Assembly (NCBI GenBank): GCA_016713005.1
Contig: JADJPY010000003.1
Coordinates: forward strand, 248,001 to 312,000
DNA: 64,000 nucleotides
Direction of reading: 5' to 3'
From: Ramlibacter sp.
GTDB taxonomy: Bacteria; Pseudomonadota; Gammaproteobacteria; Burkholderiales; Burkholderiaceae_C
Below the pieces are notes generated by a model that was not told where the DNA came from, made no database searches, and worked only from the letters and a program-made list of their open reading frames with translations. The translations under genes were made by a program, and so were the position numbers. This document shows, piece by piece, positions 26,509 through 34,346 of this stretch; the stretch's first letter is position 1; each line of letters begins with the position of its first letter.

Positions 26509-27455
26509 ACGTCCCCTGCCTTCACGCGAGGGTCGATCACCGCGTACAACAGGTCAACGAAGAAATTCACGATCACCACCATCGCCGCGAGCAGCATGAC
26601 GCAATTGCGCACCACGATCACGTCCCGATTGGCGATGGACTGGAAAACAAGTCGGCCCAGACCGGGAAGATAGAACACGTTCTCGACCACAATCGTTCCC
26701 GCCAGCAGTTCCGCGAATTGCAGCCCCATGACCGTGACCACCGGAATGAGGGAGTTGCGCAATACATGCCCCCAGAGTGTGGCCCGCCGAGACAGGCCCT
26801 TGGCCCGTGCCGTCCGAACAAAATCCTCACGCAGCACTTCCAGAACGGCAGAGCGTGTGATGCGCGCCAGGATGGCGGACTGGACCACGGCCAACGAGAT
26901 CGCTGGCAGCAGCAAGGCCTTCAGGCCAGCGCCCAGGCCGTTTTCCCATCCCGGAAAGCCGCCGGCAGAGAACCACTTGAGATGAACCGAAAAAAGCAGG
27001 ATCAGCAGGATGGCAAACCAGAAATTGGGAATGGCGATTCCTGCCTGGGTGATGCCCATCATCCCCACATCACCCAACTTGTTGTGCTGTGACGCCGCAA
27101 ATACTCCCGCCGATATCGCCAATATCGTTGTAATTGCCATCGCCATAAGCGCCAGTGGTACGGTGACGCCGAGCCGCTCCAGGATCAGTTCCGATACGGG
27201 GACACTGTAGGCGTAACTCAGCCCGAGGTCGCCCGTCAGCATTCCGCTGATCCATGTCCAATAGCGCTCCAGCGGGGGGCGATCCAGCCCCAGCTTGGAC
27301 GCAAGTGCCTCGACGGTTTCGGCAGTGGCGTCTGGCCCCATCAGAATTTGCGCCGCGTTGCCCGGCAGGATCTCCAGCACAAGGAAAATCACAACCGAAG
27401 CACCAACCAGCGTTGCAAGCAGGGTGATGGTTCGCTTGAAGAGGAAAAGGCTCAT
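26505..27455 (-). CDS. ABC transporter permease, peptide type (DppB-like)
   Basis: 316 residues starting MSLFLFKRT. It has six predicted membrane segments, the ILPGNAAQILMG segment after the first helix typical of OppB/DppB, and the coupling motif ARAKGLSRRATLWGHVLRNSLIP. It is the first gene of the importer operon, divergent from the ferredoxin gene with 38 bases between start codons, so the operon promoter must lie in or near that short gap. Confidence 0.93.
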   Translation of the reverse strand: MSLFLFKRTITLLATLVGASVVIFLVLEILPGNAAQILMGPDATAETVEALASKLGLDRPPLERYWTWISGMLTGDLGLSYAYSVPVSELILERLGVTVPLALMAMAITTILAISAGVFAASQHNKLGDVGMMGITQAGIAIPNFWFAILLILLFSVHLKWFSAGGFPGWENGLGAGLKALLLPAISLAVVQSAILARITRSAVLEVLREDFVRTARAKGLSRRATLWGHVLRNSLIPVVTVMGLQFAELLAGTIVVENVFYLPGLGRLVFQSIANRDVIVVRNCVMLLAAMVVIVNFFVDLLYAVIDPRVKAGDV

Positions 27456-27493
27456 GAAGGCCCGGATAATGCCAGAATGAACGGAGCGCACCC

Positions 27494-27757
27494 ATGGCAC
27501 TGATGATCACCGACGAGTGCATCAACTGCGACGTCTGCGAGCCCGAGTGTCCGAATCAGGCGATCTTTCTCGGGGCGGACATCTATGAGATAGATCCGGG
27601 CCGCTGTACGGAATGCGTAGGGCATTTCGAAGCACCCCAATGCGTGCAGGTGTGCCCTGTGGCGTGCATACCCATCAATCCTCAGTACTTGGAAAGCCAG
27701 GAGACGCTCTGGCAAAAGTACCGCCGCCTCCAGTCGGAGGCGTCTGGCGCCGTCTAG
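27494..27757 (+). CDS. YfhL family 4Fe-4S dicluster ferredoxin
   Basis: 87 residues. Two cluster motifs are visible: C-x2-C-x2-C-x3-CP (CINCDVCEPECP) and the expanded C-x2-C-x8-C-x3-CP (CTECVGHFEAPQCVQVCP). The eight-residue insertion is the hallmark of Alvin-type (Allochromatium) 2[4Fe-4S] ferredoxins, which have very low potentials. It is a cytoplasmic electron carrier whose partner cannot be told. Its last 4 bases overlap the convergent pth gene. Confidence 0.92.
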   Translation: MALMITDECINCDVCEPECPNQAIFLGADIYEIDPGRCTECVGHFEAPQCVQVCPVACIPINPQYLESQETLWQKYRRLQSEASGAV

Positions 27758-28362
27758 ACTTGCTCGGGCCGGGGTGGCTTTGGCCTGGGGGGCTTGTGGG
27801 TGTGCACCAGGAGGGTGGCTTTTTCCATTTCGCCCGCCATCAGGGCCGGGAAGGCCTTGATGGTACGAGACACGCAGTCTTCCATGGCATCCCGCTGGTC
27901 GGGCGCCGGCTTCTGCAACACCCAGTTGGCCACATCTGCCTTCACGCCGGGGTGGCCGATCCCAAGGCGAAGGCGCCAGTAGTCGGGTGTACCCAATTGG
28001 GCATGGATGTCGCGCAAACCGTTGTGGCCGGCGTGACCCCCGCCAAACTTGAGCTTGGCCTGACCAGGCACGACGTCGAGCTCGTCATGGGCAACCAGCA
28101 CCTGCGCAGGCTCGATTTTGTAGAAACGTGCCAGAGCCGACACCGACTTGCCCGAGAGATTCATGTAGGTCTGTGGCTCCAGCAGCCAGACAGTCTGCCC
28201 ATGCACGACTGTGCGTGCGACATGGCCGTGAAAACTTTTCTCGGGTTGCAGGGTGACCTTGAGTTCGCGGGCCAGGGCATCCACCCACCAGAATCCGGCG
28301 TTGTGCCTGGTCCCTTGGTATTCCGGGCCGGGATTGCCCAATCCGACAAACAGCTTGATCAT
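27754..28362 (-). CDS. pth: Peptidyl-tRNA hydrolase
   Basis: 202 residues. Releases tRNA from peptidyl-tRNA that drops off the ribosome; normally essential. Signature residues: VGLGNPGPEYQGTRHNAGFW with the catalytic His, KPQTYMNLSG-like EPQTYMNLSGKSV, and GGGHAGHNGLRDI. The C-terminus has a Pro/Lys-rich tail beyond the usual fold. It lies downstream of rplY and prs, separated by a hairpin terminator, which matches the common prs-rplY-pth order. Confidence 0.96.
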   Translation of the reverse strand: MIKLFVGLGNPGPEYQGTRHNAGFWWVDALARELKVTLQPEKSFHGHVARTVVHGQTVWLLEPQTYMNLSGKSVSALARFYKIEPAQVLVAHDELDVVPGQAKLKFGGGHAGHNGLRDIHAQLGTPDYWRLRLGIGHPGVKADVANWVLQKPAPDQRDAMEDCVSRTIKAFPALMAGEMEKATLLVHTHKPPRPKPPRPEQV

Positions 28363-28404
28363 GGCCAGCGATTATCGCGGCTGCGCATGAGCTGCTCCAC
28401 CAAA

Positions 28405-28430
28405 CAAAACGGCCCGCCGTGGCGAGCCGT
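28405..28430 (-). terminator. Rho-independent terminator after rplY
   Basis: On the minus strand ACGGCTCGC and GCGGGCCGT form a GC-rich stem of about nine pairs around a short loop, followed by TTTTGTTTGG. It sits between the rplY stop and the pth start, so most prs-rplY transcripts probably end here and pth needs readthrough or its own promoter. Confidence 0.7.
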
Positions 28431-28450
28431 CTGAAGCTGGGCGAAGCGCC

Positions 28451-29119
28451 TTACTTCTTGGCCGGAGCAGCTTTGGCGGCAGGTGCCGCCGCCTTGGGCG
28501 CAGCCGCAGCCTTGGCATCTGCAGCCGGAGCGGCGGCTGCAGCCGGAGCGGCTTCTTCGGCCACTGTTGCCACGACCGAAACCAGTACCGGGTTTGCCTT
28601 GCCATGCGTGACGGCGGTCACGCCCTTGGGCAACTTGATGTCGGCCAGGTGCAGGGAAATACCCTTCTTGAGACCGGACAGATCCACCTCGATGAATTCG
28701 GGCAGGTCAGCGGGCAGGCAGGAAATATCCAGTTCCGACATCACGTGGTTGACCACGCAATGCTCGAACTTCACCGCCTGGGATTCCTCGGACTTGACGT
28801 AGTGCAGCGGCACCTTCATGTGCAGCTTGGTCTTGGCGTCCACGCGCTGAAAGTCCACGTGCTGGACAAGCTGCTTGTACGGGTGGTACTGCACATCGCG
28901 CAGCAGGACCTGGCTCGCCTTTCCGGCGAGTTCCATTTCGAGGATGGTGGAGTGGAAGGCTTCCTTTTTCAGGGCATGCCACAACGCATTGTGGTCCAGC
29001 TCGATCAGCTGGGGTTGTCCCTCACCGCCATAGACAATGCCCGGTGTCTTGCCGGTATTGCGCAGACGGCGGCTCGCACCCGTACCCTGCTTTGCGCGCT
29101 CAAAAGCGACGAATTTCAT
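28451..29119 (-). CDS. rplY: 50S ribosomal protein L25/Ctc
   Basis: 222 residues of the long (CTC) form: an N-terminal L25 domain (VAFERAKQGTGASRRLRN, GIVYGGEGQPQ) that binds 5S rRNA, a C-terminal beta domain (DISCLPADLPEFIEVDLSGL), and an Ala/Lys-rich tail. It lies 84 bases downstream of prs on the same strand, the arrangement usual in betaproteobacteria. Confidence 0.96.
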   Translation of the reverse strand: MKFVAFERAKQGTGASRRLRNTGKTPGIVYGGEGQPQLIELDHNALWHALKKEAFHSTILEMELAGKASQVLLRDVQYHPYKQLVQHVDFQRVDAKTKLHMKVPLHYVKSEESQAVKFEHCVVNHVMSELDISCLPADLPEFIEVDLSGLKKGISLHLADIKLPKGVTAVTHGKANPVLVSVVATVAEEAAPAAAAAPAADAKAAAAPKAAAPAAKAAPAKK

Positions 29120-29203
29120 GTCAATCTCCAGATCGGAACCGGCCGCGACCAGCCAGGCTCCCGTTGCAAAAATGGGCCTTGCGACCCGCTCAATGACCCC
29201 GGA

Positions 29204-30175
29204 TCAGAACAGGTTGTCCTGGTCCGAGAACAAACTCATTACGGACTCTCCAGTCGCGATTCTCTGGATCGTTTCGGCGATCAGTGGTGCAACTGACAGT
29301 TGACGTATCTTCTGGCAGCCGCGTGCGGCATCGCTCAACGGGATGGTGTTGGTCACCACCACCTCATCGAGCGCATTCCCCTTGGCGATACGCTCGATGG
29401 CAGGACCCGAAAAGATGGGATGTGTACAGTAGGCATACACATTGTTGGCTCCACGCTCTTTCAGGACCTCTGCGGCCTTCACCAGGGTGCCGGCAGTATC
29501 GATCATGTCATCCATGATCACGCAGTTGCGCCCGTCGATCTCGCCGATCACGTGCATTACCTCGCTGACATTGGCGCGCGGCCGCCGCTTGTCAATTATC
29601 GCGAGGTCGCAGCCGAGTTGCTTGGCCAGCGCGCGCGCGCGTACGACGCCACCGACGTCCGGCGAGACGACGATCAGGTCTTCGTAATTCTTCTGGCGCA
29701 GGTCGCCAAGCAGGACCGGCGAGGCGTAGATGTTGTCCACGGGGATGTCAAAGAACCCCTGGATCTGGTCGGCATGCAAGTCCATGGTGAGAACACGGGC
29801 AACGCCGACCGTTTGCAACAGGTCGGCAACGACCTTGGCCGAGATCGGCACCCGGGTCGATCTCGGGCGGCGATCCTGCCGCGCGTACCCGAAATAGGGG
29901 ATGACGGCGCTGATCCGCTCGGCAGAGGCGCGCTTGAGCGCATCCACCATGATCAGCAGTTCCATCAGGTTCTCGTTGGTGGGTGCGCAGGTCGACTGCA
30001 CGACGAACACATCACGGGCCCGGACGTTCTGGTTGATTTCCACAGTGACTTCGCCGTCCGAGAAGCGGCCGACGCTGGCAGCACCGAGCGAGATGCCCAG
30101 GTGCTGTGCGATTTCTGCCGCCATCCCGGGATTGGCGTTCCCGGTGAATACCATGAAATCAGGGTGATGCTGCAT
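29204..30175 (-). CDS. prs: Ribose-phosphate pyrophosphokinase
   Basis: 323 residues. Makes PRPP from ribose 5-phosphate and ATP for nucleotide, His and Trp synthesis. Seen: FTGNANPGMAAEIAQHLG, SDGEVTVEI, the flexible-loop region FGYARQDRRPRSTRVPISAKVVA, and the PRPP-binding NCVIMDDMIDTAGTL. I chose ATG 30175 over an upstream TTG at 30193 because MQ-HPDFMVF matches the family start recalled from relatives. It follows tRNA-Gln by about 50 bases. Confidence 0.96.
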   Translation of the reverse strand: MQHHPDFMVFTGNANPGMAAEIAQHLGISLGAASVGRFSDGEVTVEINQNVRARDVFVVQSTCAPTNENLMELLIMVDALKRASAERISAVIPYFGYARQDRRPRSTRVPISAKVVADLLQTVGVARVLTMDLHADQIQGFFDIPVDNIYASPVLLGDLRQKNYEDLIVVSPDVGGVVRARALAKQLGCDLAIIDKRRPRANVSEVMHVIGEIDGRNCVIMDDMIDTAGTLVKAAEVLKERGANNVYAYCTHPIFSGPAIERIAKGNALDEVVVTNTIPLSDAARGCQKIRQLSVAPLIAETIQRIATGESVMSLFSDQDNLF

Positions 30176-30227
30176 GGGTGTTTCAGCGATCAATCGGGGC
30201 CTCTACGTCTTGGGCGTTGAACGTACT

Positions 30228-30304
30228 TGGCAGGGGAGAAAGGATTCGAACCTTTGCATGCCGGAATCAAAATCCGGTGCCTTAACCAGCTTGGCGACTC
30301 CCCT
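30228..30304 (-). tRNA. tRNA-Gln (TTG)
   Basis: 77 bases on the minus strand. The acceptor pairs AGGGGAG with CTCCCCT, the discriminator is G and CCA is encoded. The anticodon stem CCGGA/TCCGG closes the loop TTTTGAT, giving anticodon TTG. The T arm reads AAAGGTTCGAATCCTTT. It lies between ispE and prs and is probably processed from the same transcript. Confidence 0.95.
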
Positions 30305-30330
30305 ACACGGGTTGATGGTCGTGCCGAAAC

Positions 30331-31191
30331 TCAACCATCCACCGATGAATTGTCGCTGGTGGCCCAGCCCCACAGGGGATGAACCTCCAAATTGCGGCAT
30401 TTGCGCACTTCCCAGCCCCAGGGGGCCTGTGGGAGGTCCGCGTCCTGCCCTATTGGTGCAAAAACCGCACTTCCAGAGCCCGTCATCCTTGGCTTAAATC
30501 CGATTCGACCCAGCCACTCAAGGGCCAGGGACACATCCGGGCATAACCGCAGGGCCACGGGCTGCAGGTCGTTGTGGCCGAAGCCATATGGATCCGCAGC
30601 AAAGCCTGAGATTATAGCAGTTTGAGTGTCGCGTTTGAGTCCGGGGTCTGCAAAGATGCGGGCGGTCTCCAGTCCCCCTGTCGGCTTGACCACCGCAAAC
30701 CGGCCTGGGGGGAGTTGGATCGGGCGCAGTCGCTCGCCAATGCCCTCCACCCAGGCGTTGCGCCCCCCCAGAAAAAAAGGAACATCGGCGCCCAGCTTGA
30801 CCCCGACCTGAATCAACTGCTGGACGCTCCATCCCAGTCCCCACAGGCGGTTGAGCGCCAACAGGCACGTAGCTGCGTCGGAGGATCCGCCTCCCATGCC
30901 TGCCTGAACGGGAATCTGCTTCCGGATGCCAATGTGGACACCCAGCGGGCAAGAGGCGGCGCGCTGGAGTGATGTGGCTGCGCGCACGCACAGGTCGTCG
31001 TCCGGCAGGCCACAGCCCAAATCCTCCCGCGTTATCCGTCCGTCGTTGCGAACTTCAAAGTGCAGGACGTCGTGCCAGTCCAGGAGCATGAAAGCGGACT
31101 GGAGCAAGTGGTAGCCGTCATTGCGCTGCCCCGTTACATGCAGGAAGAGGTTCAGTTTGGCCGGTGCGGGGACGTCCAGCAGGGACTTCAT
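30331..31191 (-). CDS. ispE: 4-diphosphocytidyl-2-C-methyl-D-erythritol kinase
   Basis: 286 residues, GHMP kinase family; phosphorylates CDP-methylerythritol in the non-mevalonate isoprenoid pathway. Seen: PAPAKLNLFLHVTGQRNDGYH, the ATP-binding glycine-rich loop PVQAGMGGGSSDAATCL, and the C-terminal MTGSGSAVFAP. The ATG overlaps the lolB stop by 4 bases, and tRNA-Gln follows 26 bases downstream. Confidence 0.95.
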   Translation of the reverse strand: MKSLLDVPAPAKLNLFLHVTGQRNDGYHLLQSAFMLLDWHDVLHFEVRNDGRITREDLGCGLPDDDLCVRAATSLQRAASCPLGVHIGIRKQIPVQAGMGGGSSDAATCLLALNRLWGLGWSVQQLIQVGVKLGADVPFFLGGRNAWVEGIGERLRPIQLPPGRFAVVKPTGGLETARIFADPGLKRDTQTAIISGFAADPYGFGHNDLQPVALRLCPDVSLALEWLGRIGFKPRMTGSGSAVFAPIGQDADLPQAPWGWEVRKCRNLEVHPLWGWATSDNSSVDG

Positions 31192-31706
31192 GGCGATAAC
31201 TGCACTTGAAGAAGAACTGTGGGCGACGGGCTTACACGGGACACGACCAGACGTCCGCTGGAGATGGCTCCCAGATCAGCCTTCCAGCCAGAAACCTGCG
31301 TTGCCCGACCGGCCAACCAGTCGAACAAGGCGGGTAGTGGCACCGGTGCACCGACGGCTGCCTGGGTCAGGTCGTCGATCGAAGCAAACTGCTGTATCGC
31401 ATCGCCTCTTTGAAGCCGGGCGCCGCTGGCATCCCAGGCGAGGCGTGCCAAGGTATTGCCGAATGGCGTGCTCAGCGCCAACTCGCCGGCATTGGAGGCA
31501 CCGCGCAGTTCAAATTCCGCGGCAAACTGCTGCGGCGGATCGGCGTCAATGCGCACAACGATCCGGCCGCTGAAATAAGATGCTTTTTCGGTGTCATTTT
31601 TGCCCTCAGGCCGCGTGGTTACTGCACATCCCGCTATCAAAAGTATAGCAATCAGCCCAATGACACGTCGTCCAGCCGCCCCTGCCCGCGACGCAATCGC
31701 GCTCAC
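31188..31706 (-). CDS. lolB: Outer-membrane lipoprotein LolB
   Basis: 172 residues. Accepts lipoproteins from LolA and inserts them in the outer membrane. Signal peptide with lipobox LIAGC (Cys27). The mature part shows FSGRIVVRID, a LolB-like FELRGASNAGELALSTPFG, and DLTQAAVGAPVPLPALFDWLAG. It is shorter than the E. coli protein but in the range of betaproteobacteria. It overlaps ispE downstream and the TPR gene upstream by 4 bases each. Residues about 20-40, including the lipobox, are encoded by a diverged copy of the 62-bp repeat. Confidence 0.9.
   Translation of the reverse strand: MSAIASRAGAAGRRVIGLIAILLIAGCAVTTRPEGKNDTEKASYFSGRIVVRIDADPPQQFAAEFELRGASNAGELALSTPFGNTLARLAWDASGARLQRGDAIQQFASIDDLTQAAVGAPVPLPALFDWLAGRATQVSGWKADLGAISSGRLVVSRVSPSPTVLLQVQLSP
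31588..31649 (-). repeat. 62-bp dispersed repeat, copy 5 (diverged, lolB lipobox)
   Basis: The minus-strand head GCTATACTTTTGATAGC (31649-31633) is a good palindrome. Beyond it the copy is more diverged, but CGCGGCCTGAGGGC and AAAAATGACACCGAAAAA align with CGGGGGCTACAGGC and TTTTTGACAATGAAAA of copy 7 at about the same offsets. It encodes the end of the LolB signal peptide, the lipobox Cys and the next dozen residues. Confidence 0.6.
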
Positions 31707-33442
31707 AGGCTGACACGCAGGCGCTTGAGCGTTTCCGTCAGCGTTTCGTTTTCGGGGTTGAGCAGCAGGCCTTCCTTCCAGATGGCGCGAGCCCGTTCGC
31801 GCCGACCGGCGACCCAGAGGACCTCGCCGAGGTGTGCGGCAATCTCGGCGTCCGGCCGCGCCTTGTAGGCCTCTTCAAGGATGCGCAGTGCCTCGGCCTG
31901 GTTGCCCATGCGGAACTCCACCCAGCCGAGGCTGTCGCGGATGAATGGGTCATCCGGTGCAAACTCCAGCGCCTTCAGCACAAGCTGCCGGGCTTCGGGC
32001 AGGCGGACGTTGCGATCCGCCAGTGAATATCCCAGGGCGTTGTAGGCATGGTGATAGTCTGGCTTGGCCGCGATGAGCTGCCGCAGGAGACGCTCCATTT
32101 CGCCCAGGGAGCCAATTTTCTCGGCCAGCATCGCCAGGTCGTACAGGTACTCGGAATCTCCGGGTGAACGGGCAGCAGCTTCGTTCAGCAGGTCATACGC
32201 AGCCTGGTATCGCTTGTTTTCCCGCAACAATTGCACTTCTGCCATGAGCTTCATCCGGGCCGATCCGGGTGTCTTGTCCGGAATCGACCGGATCAACTGT
32301 CGGCCTTCTTCAAGACGCCCCTGGCGCGCGAGAATGGAAGCGCGTTGCGTTCTGGCGGCTACCAGGTCCTGTGCATTTTCGATCCTGTCCAGCCACGCCT
32401 GTGCAAGCGGATAGTCCTTTTTCTTCTCGGCGATCCGCGAAAGCCCCAGATAGGCCTCTGTCAACCCGCGTTCTCGCTCCTGGCGAGGAAGTGCAGGTGC
32501 CAGTTCGAGGTAGCGCTTGAGGGACGACTCGGCACCTGTGGTCTGGACGTCCTGGGACTGCAGTGTCCCGAGCAACAGCCAGGCTTCCGCCAGGGTGGGG
32601 TGATCGGTGGTCAGGCGTTCGAGCTGGCGCGTCGCTTCGGCGTTGCGCTGGAAATCAACCAGCACCCGTGCATAGCCCAGCAGGAAGTCAGGCCTGGGGT
32701 TGCGGGAGAGGTGTACCTTGACAAGTTCTTCCGCGCCCGGTCGCTTGGGGTCCATGAGTTCCAGGGCAACAACCGCGGGCCCCTCGGCTGCAGGATCCAT
32801 CGTCTGGCCACGCCGTGCCGCTTCAAGCGCACCGGCTGGATCCGCCGCAGCCAGCCGCAGCCTCCCCACCGTCGTCCAGGCCGGCGCTCCGGTGGCCGTT
32901 GCAGACAGGAATTCAGCCAGTGCTTGCTCCACGATGGACGCCACCAGCTTGCGGTCCGTTGCGCGGGCATAAAGCCTGGGAACCGAGGCGAGCGCAGCAG
33001 CTTTTTGATCGTTTGAAGCCAGCTGGATGTCTGCCTTCAGCGGGTCGGTCGTTTCTGCCAGCCGATTGAGTGCAATCAGCAGTTGGAGAACATACCGGTT
33101 GGCGTCCCGCGAGGACGGATGGGCCAGCTTCCAGGCCCTTGCAGCCTGCAGGGCAGGCTCGCCGGAGCGCGACTGCAAGGCGATCTCGACCGTACGCTGG
33201 TACAGGTCCGGCTCATTCGTCTTGCGCGCTGCGTCCAGCATAAGGGAATAGGCAGCACCGGGCTCGCCGTTGCGGGCGGTGATCTCGCCCAGCAGCACCT
33301 GGTAGAGGATTTCCGAGTTGAGTGCCGAATTGCGCAGTGGCTTGGGTGGTGCTTCGGGGCTCGGCGCAGCTGGGGCTTGCGCGTTTGCGCAAAAGCACCA
33401 GGTGCTCGCCAAGAGCATCAGGAGGGGGCGTTGGATCGGCAT
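31703..33442 (-). CDS. Exported tetratricopeptide-repeat protein
   Basis: 579 residues. A Sec signal peptide ends near ANAQA. Helical repeats run through the whole protein and include clear TPR units near the C-terminus (NALGYSLADRNVRLPEARQLV, DSLGWVEFRMGNQAEALRIL). It is probably periplasmic or outer-membrane associated and may scaffold envelope complexes; function unproven. Its stop overlaps the lolB start (ATGA), so it is first in the lolB-ispE operon. ATG 33442 is preceded by a short divergent region shared with mutM, 39 bases between starts. Confidence 0.88.
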   Translation of the reverse strand: MPIQRPLLMLLASTWCFCANAQAPAAPSPEAPPKPLRNSALNSEILYQVLLGEITARNGEPGAAYSLMLDAARKTNEPDLYQRTVEIALQSRSGEPALQAARAWKLAHPSSRDANRYVLQLLIALNRLAETTDPLKADIQLASNDQKAAALASVPRLYARATDRKLVASIVEQALAEFLSATATGAPAWTTVGRLRLAAADPAGALEAARRGQTMDPAAEGPAVVALELMDPKRPGAEELVKVHLSRNPRPDFLLGYARVLVDFQRNAEATRQLERLTTDHPTLAEAWLLLGTLQSQDVQTTGAESSLKRYLELAPALPRQERERGLTEAYLGLSRIAEKKKDYPLAQAWLDRIENAQDLVAARTQRASILARQGRLEEGRQLIRSIPDKTPGSARMKLMAEVQLLRENKRYQAAYDLLNEAAARSPGDSEYLYDLAMLAEKIGSLGEMERLLRQLIAAKPDYHHAYNALGYSLADRNVRLPEARQLVLKALEFAPDDPFIRDSLGWVEFRMGNQAEALRILEEAYKARPDAEIAAHLGEVLWVAGRRERARAIWKEGLLLNPENETLTETLKRLRVSL

Positions 33443-33481
33443 CGGACCATAATAATCCAATGACAATACGCCCATCGCCCG

Positions 33482-34297
33482 ATGCCTGAACTGCCGGAAG
33501 TCGAGGTTACCCGTCGCGGATTCGCGGACCGGATTGCCGGCGCGGAGATCTCGGGCGTTCACGTGGGAAAGCCATTGCGCTGGCCGCTGGGGTGCGACCC
33601 CGATTCCCTGGTGGGACGTCACGTGAAGGGGGTTCGCAGGCGCGGCAAGTACCTGTTGATTGATCTGGACCGGGGCCTGCTACTGGTGCATCTTGGCATG
33701 TCCGGGAGCCTTGCCTTTGATCGGCAGCCGGGGCCGGCGGGTCCGCATGACCACTTTGATCTGCAGACCAACCAGGGCACGTTGCGCTTGCACGACCCGC
33801 GCCGGTTCGGGGCCGTCGTTCGATGTGCGCACGAGGGCGATGGATGGGGCCAAAAACTACTGGGAAAGCTCGGGCCAGAGCCGTTCGGACCTGATTTCAC
33901 CGAGTCGGGATTCCTGACTGGCCTGAGGCAACGCCAGTCCCCGGTCAAGCAGGTCCTGTTGGGCGGTGAACTTGTGGTTGGTGTCGGCAACATTTACGCC
34001 TCTGAGGCACTTTTCAGGGCCGGCATACGTCCCACCGTGCGTGCCTCCCGCGTGTCCAGGTCGGCGGCCGTGCGGCTGTATCAGGCGGTGAAGGCAGTGC
34101 TGGCCGAAGCCGTGTCGAAAGGGGGTAGCACGCTGCGTGACTTCGTGGGGAGTGATGGAGCGCCAGGACACTTCCAGTCCGGCGCGATGGTCTATGGACG
34201 GGAAGGCCTACCTTGCCGGGTATGTGCGACCCCGATCAAGCTGGTCCGTCAGGGCCAGCGATCCAGCTATTACTGCCCCGTGTGTCAGAAATCCTGA
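33482..34297 (+). CDS. mutM: Formamidopyrimidine-DNA glycosylase
   Basis: 271 residues. Removes 8-oxoguanine opposite C and cuts the strand. N-terminal PELPEVEVTRRG has the catalytic Pro and Glu after Met removal, and the C-terminal zinc finger has Cys pairs in CRVCATP and YYCPVCQKS. The H2TH region GVGNIYASEALFRAGIRP is intact. A dynamin-like GTPase gene and mutY follow on the same strand, so two enzymes of the 8-oxoG defence flank that GTPase. Confidence 0.97.
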   Translation: MPELPEVEVTRRGFADRIAGAEISGVHVGKPLRWPLGCDPDSLVGRHVKGVRRRGKYLLIDLDRGLLLVHLGMSGSLAFDRQPGPAGPHDHFDLQTNQGTLRLHDPRRFGAVVRCAHEGDGWGQKLLGKLGPEPFGPDFTESGFLTGLRQRQSPVKQVLLGGELVVGVGNIYASEALFRAGIRPTVRASRVSRSAAVRLYQAVKAVLAEAVSKGGSTLRDFVGSDGAPGHFQSGAMVYGREGLPCRVCATPIKLVRQGQRSSYYCPVCQKS

Positions 34298-34346
34298 TCA
34301 GGTAGCGGGCTTCGATGCTATATTGACCGGCTCGATCGGGGACAGA

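Noticed and set aside
30600..30660. ATTATAGCAG and a G-rich stretch in ispE as a possible further repeat copy
   Set aside because: The palindrome is poor and the G-rich block is about six bases off the fixed spacing.
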